DNA of 64,000 nucleotides from Bifidobacterium criceti (GCF_002286935.1 NZ_MVOH01000006.1:1-64000); one strand, 5' to 3'. Counted from the stretch's first letter, positions 45,631 through 55,238 are shown. Numbers and translations: made by a program. The notes: generated by a model not told the origin, from the sequence alone.

Positions 45631-46680
45631 ATGCTGCATTGGCAATGGCCATGGGCCGCTGCGGTCTCCGTGGCCGCCGCAATCGCCGTGGGCGCACTCG
45701 CCTTCTGGCTCAACGCACGGCGGGATGATGCCGACGCCGCCGAGGCATTCGGCATCGACGACGACCTGAAAACCGATGAGGGCGCACGGCTCATGCGTCT
45801 GTGGCGTAGGCTCGGCCGTACGGCGGCCGCGCTCCTCGTCGCCGCGCTCACCGTCACGTGCGCGTTCACGGCACGCCCGACGCATGTGGATGCGCAACAT
45901 GAGCGCAGCGCGACGCGCGATATCGTGCTGTGCCTCGATGTCTCGGGTTCCGCACTGCCTTACGACCGCGAGGTGATCGATACCTACCGTTCGCTCGTCG
46001 AACGGTTCCAGGGTGAACGCATCGGCATGAGCATCTTCAACTCGACTTCGCGCACGGTGTTCCCGCTCACCGACGACTACGCGATGGTCAGTCGTGAACT
46101 CGACGAGGCGAGCACGCTCCTTGAAGGCGTCGCCTCGCAGGACAATATCGACGATATGAGCGACGAACAGTACCAGCAGGTTTCCGATTGGCTTGCCGGC
46201 ACGCAGAACCGCAAGAACGCGACGAGCCTCATCGGGGATGGCCTCGTCAGCTGCGCGGCGATGCTGCCCGGCTTCTCCTATGGCAGGTCGCAGCAGGACA
46301 TGGACCGTGACGCGTCGATCGTGCTCGCGACCGACAATGTCGTATCGGGCACGCCGACGTACACGCTCGAGGAGGCGCTCGATATGACGTCGAAGGCCGG
46401 CATCACCGTCGACGGCCTGTTCTCGGGGCCGAAGGAAAGCGAAGGCGACGAGCAGACGGCGCGCATGCGCACCCTCATCGAACAGCATGGCGGCGTGTTC
46501 CTCACCCAGTCGAACGGTGATTCGGTCGATGGGCTCGTGCGTTCGATCGACGAACGGCAGACGAAGGACGTCGACACCGACGACCGTGCGGCATGGACCG
46601 ACGCGCCCGGATGGTGGACGCTCGCGCTCGCCGTGCTCGTCGGCGCATGGCTGCTTGTGGCTTGGAGGTTGAGGCGATGA
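45631..46680 (+). CDS. VWA-domain membrane protein 1 of the MoxR operon
   Basis: A 349-residue protein with membrane helices near 9-28 and 64-82, a von Willebrand A domain from about 97, and a final helix (WWTLALAVLVGAWLLVAW). The metal-ion-dependent adhesion site is DVSGS at 103-107; the domain faces the outside between helices 2 and 3. Related BatA/BatB proteins work with MoxR in envelope complexes. The ATG at 45631 is preferred over GTG at 45619 because AAAGGTGG lies at better spacing. Confidence 0.85.
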   Translation: MLHWQWPWAAAVSVAAAIAVGALAFWLNARRDDADAAEAFGIDDDLKTDEGARLMRLWRRLGRTAAALLVAALTVTCAFTARPTHVDAQHERSATRDIVLCLDVSGSALPYDREVIDTYRSLVERFQGERIGMSIFNSTSRTVFPLTDDYAMVSRELDEASTLLEGVASQDNIDDMSDEQYQQVSDWLAGTQNRKNATSLIGDGLVSCAAMLPGFSYGRSQQDMDRDASIVLATDNVVSGTPTYTLEEALDMTSKAGITVDGLFSGPKESEGDEQTARMRTLIEQHGGVFLTQSNGDSVDGLVRSIDERQTKDVDTDDRAAWTDAPGWWTLALAVLVGAWLLVAWRLRR

Positions 46681-47699
46681 ACACGTTCACGTTTGCCCCG
46701 GCGCCCGGATGGGTCGCCGGATCCGCGCTCGCCGTGGCCATGGCCGTGTGCGCGGCCGCGGTCGTTGTGCTCCATGTACGCAGGCGCGGCGCGAGCGACG
46801 AGACGGTCGGCATGTGCGTCAGACGCGTCATCATATGTGTGCTCGTCGCGGTGATCGCGTTGACGCCGAGCATCGCGACGACGACGACAAGCCGCGCCGT
46901 GAACGCGACCGACGTCGTCATCGCGACCGACGTCACCGGTTCGATGGGTGTCGGCGACGCGACCTACGGCGCGCACAGTGGCATAAGCCGCATCGACGCG
47001 GCGAAGGACGCGATTGACGACATCACGAAGCAGTATGCGAACTCAAGTTTCGCGGCCGTCAGCTTCGGCGCGTCGGGAACGCTCGATGTGCCGCTCACGC
47101 CGGATGCGGCGGCGATCGACCATTGGGCGTCGGCGCTGCGCACCGAACCGACCTCGGCCTCGGCGGGGTCGTCGGCGGACGCCGCGATCGACCAGCTGCT
47201 GCTCACACTCAAGTCAATACGCGACGCACACCCCGACGACCGCATCGTGCTGTATCTGATCACCGACGGTGAGCAGACGATCCCGACATCACGGCGGACG
47301 TTCTCGTCGCTGCGCCGGTACATCGACGACGCATGCGTCATCGGCGTCGGCACCGAGTCAGGCGGCAAAGTGCCACGTTCCGATGTCGACGGCACGGACG
47401 GCGATGGCGCATGGGTCATCGATCCGGCGACCGGGCAATCGGGCGTGTCGGTCATGGACAAAGGGCAGATCGAATCGATCGCCGACGAACTCAGCGGCAC
47501 GGCGTTGTTCACCGCGGACGGCGGCACGGCCGTCGACGCGGGGATCACGGCCGAATCGAAACAGTGGCGTTCGACGACGACGCACAAGGAACGCGTGCGC
47601 ATCACACCGGTCGTCTGGCCGCTCGTGTTCATCTTGCTCGCCGTACTGGCGTGGGAGGTCGGCGCATGGTTCGGCCAGTCAAGGAGGCTTTTGCCGTGA
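46677..47699 (+). CDS. VWA-domain membrane protein 2 of the MoxR operon
   Basis: A 340-residue protein laid out like its neighbour: two helices (about 12-33 and 48-66), a VWA domain with MIDAS DVTGS at 85-89 and YLITDGEQ, and a last helix (PVVWPLVFILLAVLAWEVG). It probably pairs with the preceding VWA protein, as BatA and BatB do. Its ATG overlaps the preceding stop by 4 bases. Confidence 0.87.
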   Translation: MNTFTFAPAPGWVAGSALAVAMAVCAAAVVVLHVRRRGASDETVGMCVRRVIICVLVAVIALTPSIATTTTSRAVNATDVVIATDVTGSMGVGDATYGAHSGISRIDAAKDAIDDITKQYANSSFAAVSFGASGTLDVPLTPDAAAIDHWASALRTEPTSASAGSSADAAIDQLLLTLKSIRDAHPDDRIVLYLITDGEQTIPTSRRTFSSLRRYIDDACVIGVGTESGGKVPRSDVDGTDGDGAWVIDPATGQSGVSVMDKGQIESIADELSGTALFTADGGTAVDAGITAESKQWRSTTTHKERVRITPVVWPLVFILLAVLAWEVGAWFGQSRRLLP

Positions 47700-48286
47700 C
47701 ACAGACATCACATGCCGCCCGCGGCGGCGCGGATGGCACACATTCGCGCACGCCGCTCGCCGTGCGCGTCATCCTCATCATCATGGCCGTCGCCGCGCTC
47801 GCCGCGGCCGTCTGGTCGGCTTGGAACATCCATGCCGCGCATGACGGCGCATCACTCGCCGCGACACTCACGCGCACGATTGACGAAGCCGGCAAACCGG
47901 ACGCCGACCTCAAACGGCTGCTCACCCAGCAACGCCAGACCGATGCGCGCTACGACACCCTCCTCGGTTCGAAGGCGGCGCTCCTGCCGCAGCTTGCATC
48001 CTCCCTTGAAGCGAACGCGGCCGTGTCGAAAACGCTCACCGAACGCCTTGCACACCAGATCGATGAGGATGGCAAGGCGGACGGCCCGCAATCCTCCGGC
48101 GGCACATCGACCGCGGATGCGGACCGTACCGGCGACCCCGCGCTCAACGACCAGGAACGGCGCAAGCTTGAGGAGCTGCTCAAGAACAACGAGACAACGA
48201 ACAGCGATGAGGAAACGACGTCGAACAACGGCAAACGCGGACAGGACGCCGGCACAGCAGGCAGCCAGGACGCCAAACCGTGGTGA
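47696..48286 (+). CDS. Last gene of the MoxR operon, one-helix protein of unknown function
   Basis: A 196-residue protein: one membrane helix (about 19-43, VRVILIIMAVAALAAAVWSAW), then a helical and finally Asn/Asp/Thr-rich hydrophilic tail. No family is recognised. The start is a GTG whose last two bases and the next A form the stop of the preceding gene; AAGGAGG lies eight bases upstream. It is followed by a 24-bp-arm terminator, which closes the operon. Confidence 0.75.
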   Translation: MTQTSHAARGGADGTHSRTPLAVRVILIIMAVAALAAAVWSAWNIHAAHDGASLAATLTRTIDEAGKPDADLKRLLTQQRQTDARYDTLLGSKAALLPQLASSLEANAAVSKTLTERLAHQIDEDGKADGPQSSGGTSTADADRTGDPALNDQERRKLEELLKNNETTNSDEETTSNNGKRGQDAGTAGSQDAKPW

Positions 48287-48305
48287 CGGCGCAAAATCTT
48301 CTCCT

Positions 48306-48358
48306 GTGGAAGGGGCCCGGTCCATCCACGTCATGTGGATGGACCGGGCCCCTTCCAC
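48306..48358 (+). terminator. 24-bp-arm terminator of the MoxR operon
   Basis: Arms 48306-48329 and 48335-48358 are perfect reverse complements (core GGGGCCCGGTCC) around loop GTCAT. No T-run follows. Confidence 0.88.
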
Positions 48359-48487
48359 AACCGGTGTGCATAACCGCCGCTGTGGATAACGCGCCGTGTC
48401 GTCCACACGATGGGACCGAGCCCACGTTCCGGTCACAGAGGGCTACATCATTGGACGCGGATCGTGCCGATGGCGTCCAATGGGAGC

Positions 48488-48868
48488 ATGGATACGACAC
48501 ACCACATCACACCGTTGACCACATCCACGGCCGGAGGATGGCATGCACGACGGCCAGTACGCATGCTCATCGCAGCCGGCTCCACCCTTGTCCCGGGATC
48601 GGCCGCGGCTTTTGACACGACACGCGCGCAAGCACTCCTCGCGGTCATGCGCGACTGCCATGCGCTCATGCAGCGCATGGCACATGAATGCGACACTGCA
48701 CTCGACGACCTGCTGCGCACAACCGCCATGGTGCGGATCGACGCATGGCATGGGCCGGCAGGCGAACTCTACCGCGAGCGCATCCGCGCGTTGCGTACAC
48801 AGGCGGCCATCGTCCGTGCGCAAGGCGACGTCGCACCGGCGATGTTGTTCGGTCAGGGGACGATATGA
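48488..48868 (+). CDS. Small WXG-like protein, first gene of a coupled pair
   Basis: About 126 residues, no named family. Residues 43-126 are helical and contain W87-H88-G89 in RIDAWHGPAGELYRERI, the turn motif typical of WXG100 proteins, with a helix on either side. The start is uncertain: ATG 48488 has GGGAG only one base away; ATG 48470 is an alternative, and the real protein may begin later. Its stop overlaps the ATG of the hydrolase gene by 4 bases, so both are made together and may form a complex. Confidence 0.6.
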   Translation: MDTTHHITPLTTSTAGGWHARRPVRMLIAAGSTLVPGSAAAFDTTRAQALLAVMRDCHALMQRMAHECDTALDDLLRTTAMVRIDAWHGPAGELYRERIRALRTQAAIVRAQGDVAPAMLFGQGTI

Positions 48869-50373
48869 CACGATACGTGACCTCATCAGTCCATGGGGGA
48901 TCCTTCGGCGTCGCCGATGACGGCGCCTACCTGCACGCCCATCGCACACTCGCGAGCCAGCATGACGTGCTCACGGCGTGCGCGGCACGGTGGACACGCA
49001 CGGCGTGCGCGCTTTCGTCACGAAGGATGGATGTAAGCGTGCGCTTCCCCGCGACCGCACTGCCCACGTCCACACCATCCATGCACGCCCCGGACGGTGA
49101 CGCGGATATGCTCATGCACCGGATCGCGTGTGCGGTCGACGCATGCAACGACGTTGGCGTGATGGTGCGCCGCCTCGCCGATGAATGCGGCCGTCTCGCC
49201 GACCTCGTCGCCCGGGCGTGGGGCATATACAACGCCGCGGAATCAAGGAACCGCGCCCGTACAACGAAGGTCGTGCAACTGCTTGCGAAAGCCGATCCGC
49301 TCGCGATGTCGGTCATCGGCTTGGGCATGGGACTGTTCGGCGCTGGATACGGCTATGCGACGGAAGGCACGTTCGGCGTCGCGCATATGTCCCATGCGAC
49401 CTCATGGATGCAGGAGGGCCTGCTCGCCGGCATTGGCGACAGGATGTCGGGCGCGTCCCCGCTCGATACGATCATGAGGAACGGTTCGGGCGTCGCCGCC
49501 GCGGCTGGCCGGATCACCGCAATAAGCGCCCCGGCCAACGACCTCGTGCAAGGCTCACGGCTCACCATCCGACAGGTGCATGCGTTGACGGCACCCGTCG
49601 GATACGCCGACAACACCGCGACGGCGCTGCATGACCTGCGCGGGCTTGGCCGTGCGAACGCGGATACAGCACGCAGCGGACTGTCCTATGCGACAATCGC
49701 CATTTCACGGTATGCGCGTGCGGATGGCACGAACGCATGGCTCGTCACGATCCCCGGCACCGACGGGCAGGCGGATTCGCCATTGGGATGGGAGCAGAAC
49801 GTCGAGCTGATGAGCGACGACGCGACGGAGCGCGCGCACGCGGACAGCGCACGCTTCGTCGCCGAGGCGATGCGCCGTGCCGGTGTCGCGTGCGGCGATC
49901 CGGTCGCGCTCATCGGTCATTCACAAGGCGGCATCATCGCGGCGACGATCGCGAGCGACTACACGGACGAATTCACAGTCGGGCATGTCGTCACGGCCGG
50001 GTCGCCGATCGCGAACCATCCGGTCGCGAAGGGCACATGGGTGACGAGCGTCGAAATGGACGACGAACTTGTCGCGGCGCTTGACGGGGCGGCGAACCCG
50101 GAACAGGGCCGCTGGCTCACCGTGCGGGGCAGCCTCGCGCATGAAGATGACGACCGCCTGCTCGCGTCAAGCGCCGTCGACATCGCCGAGGGGCCGTCCG
50201 GGCTCACCCACGACCTCGCCTACCATGAGGCCGCGTATGCGAGCGCGGCGCAACTCGGCACGCCTGCACTCGAACGCCATGACGACCATTTCCGCCGTAC
50301 GATCGCCGGAGAATACCAAGGGACGTCATACTGGCAGGGCCGCATCGGCGACCGGGGTGATGAGGACCGGTGA
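48865..50373 (+). CDS. Helical-domain / alpha-beta hydrolase protein (DUF1023-like)
   Basis: A 502-residue protein. Residues 1-140 are helical with a WXG-like turn at AWG (118-120); 140-240 contain small glycine-rich hydrophobic stretches; 270-460 form an alpha/beta hydrolase with TIPGTDG (295-301), the nucleophile S353 in GHSQGG, and a possible histidine H449. The layout resembles actinobacterial DUF1023-type hydrolases found beside WXG100 genes. No signal peptide is seen, which fits type VII-type export or a cytoplasmic role. Substrate unknown. It follows the WXG-like gene with a 4-base overlap. Confidence 0.75.
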   Translation: MTRYVTSSVHGGSFGVADDGAYLHAHRTLASQHDVLTACAARWTRTACALSSRRMDVSVRFPATALPTSTPSMHAPDGDADMLMHRIACAVDACNDVGVMVRRLADECGRLADLVARAWGIYNAAESRNRARTTKVVQLLAKADPLAMSVIGLGMGLFGAGYGYATEGTFGVAHMSHATSWMQEGLLAGIGDRMSGASPLDTIMRNGSGVAAAAGRITAISAPANDLVQGSRLTIRQVHALTAPVGYADNTATALHDLRGLGRANADTARSGLSYATIAISRYARADGTNAWLVTIPGTDGQADSPLGWEQNVELMSDDATERAHADSARFVAEAMRRAGVACGDPVALIGHSQGGIIAATIASDYTDEFTVGHVVTAGSPIANHPVAKGTWVTSVEMDDELVAALDGAANPEQGRWLTVRGSLAHEDDDRLLASSAVDIAEGPSGLTHDLAYHEAAYASAAQLGTPALERHDDHFRRTIAGEYQGTSYWQGRIGDRGDEDR

Positions 50374-50437
50374 CGAGCCGGCGCACGGCGCATGGCACAT
50401 CCGTGAGACGGATGGGCCATGCGTTCACGGCCTTGCG

Positions 50438-50443
50438 TAGAGT
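50438..50443 (+). promoter_or_regulatory. -10 box for leaderless purB
   Basis: TAGAGT lies seven bases before the purB ATG, and no Shine-Dalgarno sequence lies between. Confidence 0.6.
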
Positions 50444-50450
50444 GAATGAC

Positions 50451-51893
50451 ATGAAGCTTACCGACATCTCCCCCGCCATCGCGCTCACCCCGCTCGATGG
50501 CCGTTACCATGCCCAGACCGCCGAACTCGTCGAGTATCTCAGCGAACCGGCGCTCAACCGCGAGCGCATGCGCGTCGAAGTCGAATGGATGATCATGCTC
50601 GCCAACGGCTATGCCGGCAACGGCTGGCAACCGATCGTCCCGGGCGTCGAGCCGCTCACCGAACAGGAGCAGGCGTTCCTGCGTGCGATCCCCGAGGAGT
50701 TCGGCGCCGAGGGCATCGCACAGCATGCCGCGCATGAAGCCGTGACGCATCATGACGTCAAGGCCGTCGAATACTACATCGACGACCAGCTCGACAAGGC
50801 CGCCGACATACTCGGGCACGAGACGCAGCTGACCGGTCTCAAGACGCTTGTGCATTTCGCATGCACGAGCGAGGACATCAACAACCTGTCGACGGCGCGC
50901 TGCGTCAAGAACGCCGTAGAACGTGTCTGGCTTCCGGGGATCGATGCAATCGTCGACCTGCTCGCCGAACAGGCGGAACGCTACAAGGACATGCCGCTGC
51001 TGTCGCTCACGCATGGGCAGCCGGCGACGCCGACGACGCTCGGCAAGGAGCTCGCCGTCTACGTGTACCGTCTGAACCGCCAGATCTCCCATGTGCGCGC
51101 GCAGCAGTACCTTGGCAAGATCAATGGCGCAACGGGCACGTTCGGCGCCCATCTCGCCGCGATTCCCGATGTGGATTGGATCGACGTGTCGCGCACGTTC
51201 GTCGAGGAACGCATGGGCCTGACGTGGAACCCACTGACGACGCAGATCGAATCGCATGATTGGCAGGCCGAGCTCTATGGCACGATGAGCCATGCGAACC
51301 GCATCATGCACAATCTGTGCGTCGATGTGTGGATGTACATCTCGCGCGGCGTGTTCGCGCAGGTGCCTGTCAAGGGCGCGACCGGCTCATCGACGATGCC
51401 GCACAAGATCAACCCGATTCGTTTCGAGAACGCGGAGGCGAACTTCGAGATCTCGTGCTCGCTGCTCGACACGCTCGCAGCGACGCTCGTCGAATCCCGC
51501 TGGCAGCGCGACCTGACCGATTCGACGACGCAGCGCAACATCGGATCGGCAATCGGCTATTCGGTCCTCGCACTGGCCAACCTACTCGGCGGCCTCAAGT
51601 CAATCCATCCGAACACGATCGTCATTGACCGTGAGCTCGACTCGAACTGGGAGGTGCTCGGCGAGCCGATCCAGACGGCGATGCGCGCCTGCGAGCTCGC
51701 AGGCCTACCCGGCATGGAGAAGCCCTACGAGAAGGTCAAGGAGCTCATGCGCGGCCATGAGATCAGCCAGCATGACGTCGAGGCGTTCATCGATTCCCTC
51801 GCGTTCGATGATGCGACCGCGGCGCGACTCAAGGCGCTCACACCGGCGACATACGTCGGCGATGCCGCGAAGCTCGTCGCGTTCGACCACTGA
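50451..51893 (+). CDS. purB: Adenylosuccinate lyase
   Basis: A 480-residue enzyme of the fumarase/aspartase superfamily. It splits SAICAR to AICAR and adenylosuccinate to AMP, both releasing fumarate, in purine synthesis. The signature loop is GSSTMPHKINPIRFEN; FACTSEDINN and LTHGQPATPTTLGKE are the other conserved blocks. The ATG at 50451 matches the family start MKLTDISPAIALTPLDGRY and has a -10 box seven bases upstream. A terminator follows at 51920. Confidence 0.96.
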   Translation: MKLTDISPAIALTPLDGRYHAQTAELVEYLSEPALNRERMRVEVEWMIMLANGYAGNGWQPIVPGVEPLTEQEQAFLRAIPEEFGAEGIAQHAAHEAVTHHDVKAVEYYIDDQLDKAADILGHETQLTGLKTLVHFACTSEDINNLSTARCVKNAVERVWLPGIDAIVDLLAEQAERYKDMPLLSLTHGQPATPTTLGKELAVYVYRLNRQISHVRAQQYLGKINGATGTFGAHLAAIPDVDWIDVSRTFVEERMGLTWNPLTTQIESHDWQAELYGTMSHANRIMHNLCVDVWMYISRGVFAQVPVKGATGSSTMPHKINPIRFENAEANFEISCSLLDTLAATLVESRWQRDLTDSTTQRNIGSAIGYSVLALANLLGGLKSIHPNTIVIDRELDSNWEVLGEPIQTAMRACELAGLPGMEKPYEKVKELMRGHEISQHDVEAFIDSLAFDDATAARLKALTPATYVGDAAKLVAFDH

Positions 51894-51919
51894 CCGGCCG
51901 CCGGCCTACAGGCCTCCAT

Positions 51920-51969
51920 CCGCCGCCGCGCACCCATGGCCGCCTGCCAGGGTCCGTGGCGGCGGTTTT
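51920..51969 (+). terminator. Terminator of purB
   Basis: CCGCCGCC and GGCGGCGG pair across a 30-base structured loop, followed by TTTTC. Confidence 0.7.
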
Positions 51970-52106
51970 CGTATGCCCTGAACCATCTTCATGTCATATG
52001 CAAGGCGCTTTGGCACATGCTCCTCTAGAATGGGTAGGGTTCGAAGACAGACAGGACAGGCAGCCAAAGGCCGTCATCCCCCGTCCCACGTAGGAGAAGG
52101 ACGTCG

Positions 52107-54578
52107 ATGCAAGCATCTCAACAGGAAACGCAGCAGCCCCGGCCGGAGTCCGGCGGACGGGCGGCCCCCGATGACGTCGTCATCGCGGACATCGAGCCGA
52201 AACGCACGCATGTCTTCTCCGACCTCATCCATGCCGCCGCCGCGCTCATCCTCGGTGTGCTCATCATCGTGTTCGCCGTCTATCTGCGCGGCATCACAAG
52301 CGGTGTCGAAAGCGACGCGCACACGGCAGCGCGCGCGCTCGAATGGCTCCTTGACGTCCCTGCGTCGTTCCTGCAGCAGCTCATCGTGCTGTTCGCCGTC
52401 GTCAGCGTGCTCATCCAACTCGTCATCAACCGCGAATGGCTGCAATCCGCATGCTCCGTCGGCGGACTCATCCTCGGCTTCGGCGCCGTATGGGGCGTCT
52501 CATACCTGTTGTCGACACACGGTTCGGCGATCCTCGTCAACTCGTTGCTGTCGACCGGCACCCACACCGGCACATCGCTCCTGCCTGATTTCTATGCGGC
52601 GATCAGCGCGTTCCTGACGGTCGCTGGACCACGGCGCATGCGTTCGACCGTCAAATGGGGTTGGAACGTGCTCCTTGTCGGCGCGATCCTGCTCATCATC
52701 AGCTCGTGGAATTCAGTACCGGGCGTCATCGTGTCGATATGCGTCGGCAGGATCGTCGGTCTTGTCATCCGTTTCGCGATCGGCACACCGAACTCCGGCG
52801 CGTGGGGTGTGCATGTGGTATCGGCGTTGCGCCAGATCGGACTCGCACCGCGCGAACTGCGGCTGCGCGACGCCGACGACACACACAACGGCATCCTGCA
52901 CACGTCACTTGAGGATGACCTCGTCGAGAACTCACGCATCTATACATGCCGCACACAGGACGGCCATGAGTGTGTCGTCTCCGTCCTCGACAACCAGCTG
53001 CATGTGACCGGCTACCTCAACCAGCTCTGGCAGCTCATCCGCCTGAGCGGCGTCGCCGTGCGCCATGACCGCTCCGCCGTGAGCGCGACGCACCACCATT
53101 TCGCGATGCTCCTTGGGCTGCGCAACCTCAGTCTGCCATCGATGCGCCCATACGGCGTCGTCGACGCGGGCGAATCGTCAATCCTCGTCCTCGACCATGC
53201 GTCGGCACTGCACACGACCGACACCGGGAAACTCGACGACGACATGGTCCTCGGATACATGACGTACCTCAAACGCGCGCACCGGCGCGGCTACACGCAC
53301 CGGCGCATCACGTCCGACGTCCTCGCGCGCACACAACAGGGCACACCCGTGATCGCGGGCTGGCAGAACGGCGACGACGCGAGCTCCTCGGCGAATGTCT
53401 CATTGGACAAAGTGCAGATGCTCGCGCTGTTCGCCGCACTCATCGGCATCGACCGCACCGTCGCGCTCGCGCGGCGCGCATGGGACGACGAAACACTCGT
53501 CAACCTCATACCTTTCGTGCAGAAGGCGGCCGTGCCCGCATCCACGCGCACGCTCGAAGGATGGAACAAGACGCTCCTCGAGGACCTACGCAAGTCGATG
53601 GGTGCGCTTGCCCCCGAAGAGGTCTCCGAATCGCTCGAACAGGTCACGCTCTCACGCTTCAGCGCACGGTCGTTCTTCGCGATCGCACTGCTTGTCGTCG
53701 CCGTGTTCGTCGTCGTCACCCAGATGAACCCGAGCGAGATGATCAAGGCTGCACGCGACGCGAACATCTGGATGGCGATCGTCGTGCTGCTGTTCAGCTT
53801 CCTCGCATGGGTCGGTTCGGCGGTCTCGCTCGGCGGTTTCATCGACCGTGACCACCGCCATCCGCTCGGCATCCTGTTCTCGCAGATGGCCGCCGGATTC
53901 ACGGCCGTCTCGATGCCCGCCGGCATCGGCCCGGCGTTCGTCAACCTGCAGTTCCTGCGCAAAAGCGGCTACCGCAACACCGTCGCGACGGCGATCATGA
54001 GCGCGGTGTGGGCCGTGCAGGCGGCGGTCACCGTCGTGTTGCTCATCGTCATCGGCATCTTCACCGGCCGCAACTCGTTGTCGAGCATGGTGCCGACGAA
54101 CACACTCATCATCGTCATCGCCGCCGTCGCCCTCATCGTGTCGATCGCGATGGCGATTCCCCCCATCCGCAAGAAGGTGACCGACAAATACCTGCCGCTC
54201 GTCAAGTCGTACGCGCGCAGCCTGCTTGAAACGCTCACGCAGCCGGCGAAGCTCGCCGTGAGCGCCGCGGGCGGACTCATCCTCAACCTGTCGACCGGCC
54301 TGGGCTTCTGGGCGGCGCTTGAGGCCTTCGGCTATTCGACGAATCCAATCGAGACGACGTTCATCTTCCTGCTCGCGAACACACTCGGATCGGCGGTGCC
54401 GACACCGGGCGGCCTCGGCGCCGTCGAAGCGGCGCTCTCGGTCGCATTCACGGCGGTCGGTGTGCCGTCGACGATCGCGATCTCGGCGACGCTTGTCTAC
54501 CGTCTCGGCTTCTACTGGCTGCGCATCCCGATCGGTGCCCTCGCGATGAAGTGGCTCGACAGGCACAATCTGATCTGA
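52107..54578 (+). CDS. LPG-synthase-type flippase protein with N-terminal membrane and kinase-like domains
   Basis: An 823-residue membrane protein with three parts. Residues 35-235 hold about six helices. Residues 245-500 are soluble and resemble a degenerate protein-kinase fold: YTCRTQDGHECVVSVLD, SILVLDHASAL, and YTHRRITSDVLARTQQGTPVIAGWQNG, where the catalytic Asp of HxDxxxxN is missing. Residues 525-820 have about eight helices of the LPG_synthase_TM (UPF0104) family, with AGIGPAFVNLQFLRKSGY and TPGGLGAVEAAL. Such domains are linked to lipid flipping. The ATG at 52107 follows GGAGAAGGACGTCG. Substrate unknown. Confidence 0.82.
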   Translation: MQASQQETQQPRPESGGRAAPDDVVIADIEPKRTHVFSDLIHAAAALILGVLIIVFAVYLRGITSGVESDAHTAARALEWLLDVPASFLQQLIVLFAVVSVLIQLVINREWLQSACSVGGLILGFGAVWGVSYLLSTHGSAILVNSLLSTGTHTGTSLLPDFYAAISAFLTVAGPRRMRSTVKWGWNVLLVGAILLIISSWNSVPGVIVSICVGRIVGLVIRFAIGTPNSGAWGVHVVSALRQIGLAPRELRLRDADDTHNGILHTSLEDDLVENSRIYTCRTQDGHECVVSVLDNQLHVTGYLNQLWQLIRLSGVAVRHDRSAVSATHHHFAMLLGLRNLSLPSMRPYGVVDAGESSILVLDHASALHTTDTGKLDDDMVLGYMTYLKRAHRRGYTHRRITSDVLARTQQGTPVIAGWQNGDDASSSANVSLDKVQMLALFAALIGIDRTVALARRAWDDETLVNLIPFVQKAAVPASTRTLEGWNKTLLEDLRKSMGALAPEEVSESLEQVTLSRFSARSFFAIALLVVAVFVVVTQMNPSEMIKAARDANIWMAIVVLLFSFLAWVGSAVSLGGFIDRDHRHPLGILFSQMAAGFTAVSMPAGIGPAFVNLQFLRKSGYRNTVATAIMSAVWAVQAAVTVVLLIVIGIFTGRNSLSSMVPTNTLIIVIAAVALIVSIAMAIPPIRKKVTDKYLPLVKSYARSLLETLTQPAKLAVSAAGGLILNLSTGLGFWAALEAFGYSTNPIETTFIFLLANTLGSAVPTPGGLGAVEAALSVAFTAVGVPSTIAISATLVYRLGFYWLRIPIGALAMKWLDRHNLI

Positions 54579-54739
54579 TTTCAGCGCGATTTGGGGGCCC
54601 GGAACGTGCCAACGGCGAAAAAAGTTCTCAAAACCCTTGAGAAACACCGGTTTCACCACATTCATGCGCTAAGATTCATACTGAACATGTGGTTGAGACG
54701 CGCAATGGGCTCAACCCCTGAACCAAGAAGGATGCTCAC

Positions 54740-55021
54740 ATGGCATACAACAAGTCTGATCTCGTCACCAAGATCGCTCAGAAGTCCCACCTGACCAAGG
54801 CTCAGGCTGAGGCCGCCGTCAATGCATTCCAGGATGTATTCGTCGAGGCCATGAAGTCTGGCGAAGGCCTGAAGCTGACCGGTCTCTTCTCCGCCGAGCG
54901 CGTCAAGCGCGCCGCCCGTACCGGCCGCAACCCACGCACCGGCGAGACCATCGAGATCCCGGCGACCTACGGCGTGCGCATCTCGGCCGGTTCGCTGCTC
55001 AAGAAGGCCGTCACTGAGTGA
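54740..55021 (+). CDS. hup: Histone-like DNA-binding protein HU
   Basis: A 93-residue nucleoid protein that bends DNA without sequence preference. MAYNKSDLVTKIAQKSHLTK and FSAERVKRAARTGRNPRTGE with the DNA-intercalating NP of the beta arm are diagnostic; there is no C-terminal lysine-rich extension as in mycobacterial HU. The ATG follows AGAAGGATGCTCAC. Codon choice (AAG, CTG, CGC) suggests high expression. A 27-bp-arm palindrome follows at 55111. Confidence 0.96.
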   Translation: MAYNKSDLVTKIAQKSHLTKAQAEAAVNAFQDVFVEAMKSGEGLKLTGLFSAERVKRAARTGRNPRTGETIEIPATYGVRISAGSLLKKAVTE

Positions 55022-55110
55022 ACTGAGTGGATGGCGCCACGCGTCGAACGGACCGGTATCCCGGCAGGCCATCGCCAATGATCGGATGACGGATCCGGCC
55101 GCTTGATGCC

Positions 55111-55164
55111 ACAGACGTGGAGGGGCCCACGACCAACGTTGGTCGTGGGCCCCTCCACGTCTGT
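55111..55164. terminator. 54-bp perfect palindrome between hup and pafA
   Basis: Two exact 27-base arms with no spacer, centred between 55137 and 55138 (core CCAACGTTGG). It separates two convergent genes and probably ends both transcripts. Confidence 0.85.
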
Positions 55165-55238
55165 CATATATCGCTGTCATACGCACGTCGGCACCACAAC
55201 GGCAACGGCCGGTGCGCCACCATTCGACCGGCCTGCGC

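Noticed and set aside
48381..48389. Perfect DnaA box (TTATCCACA on the minus strand); another at 38457-38465
   Set aside because: Two single 9-mers in 64 kb are close to chance expectation, and one lies inside a gene; no cluster or AT-rich unwinding element is present.
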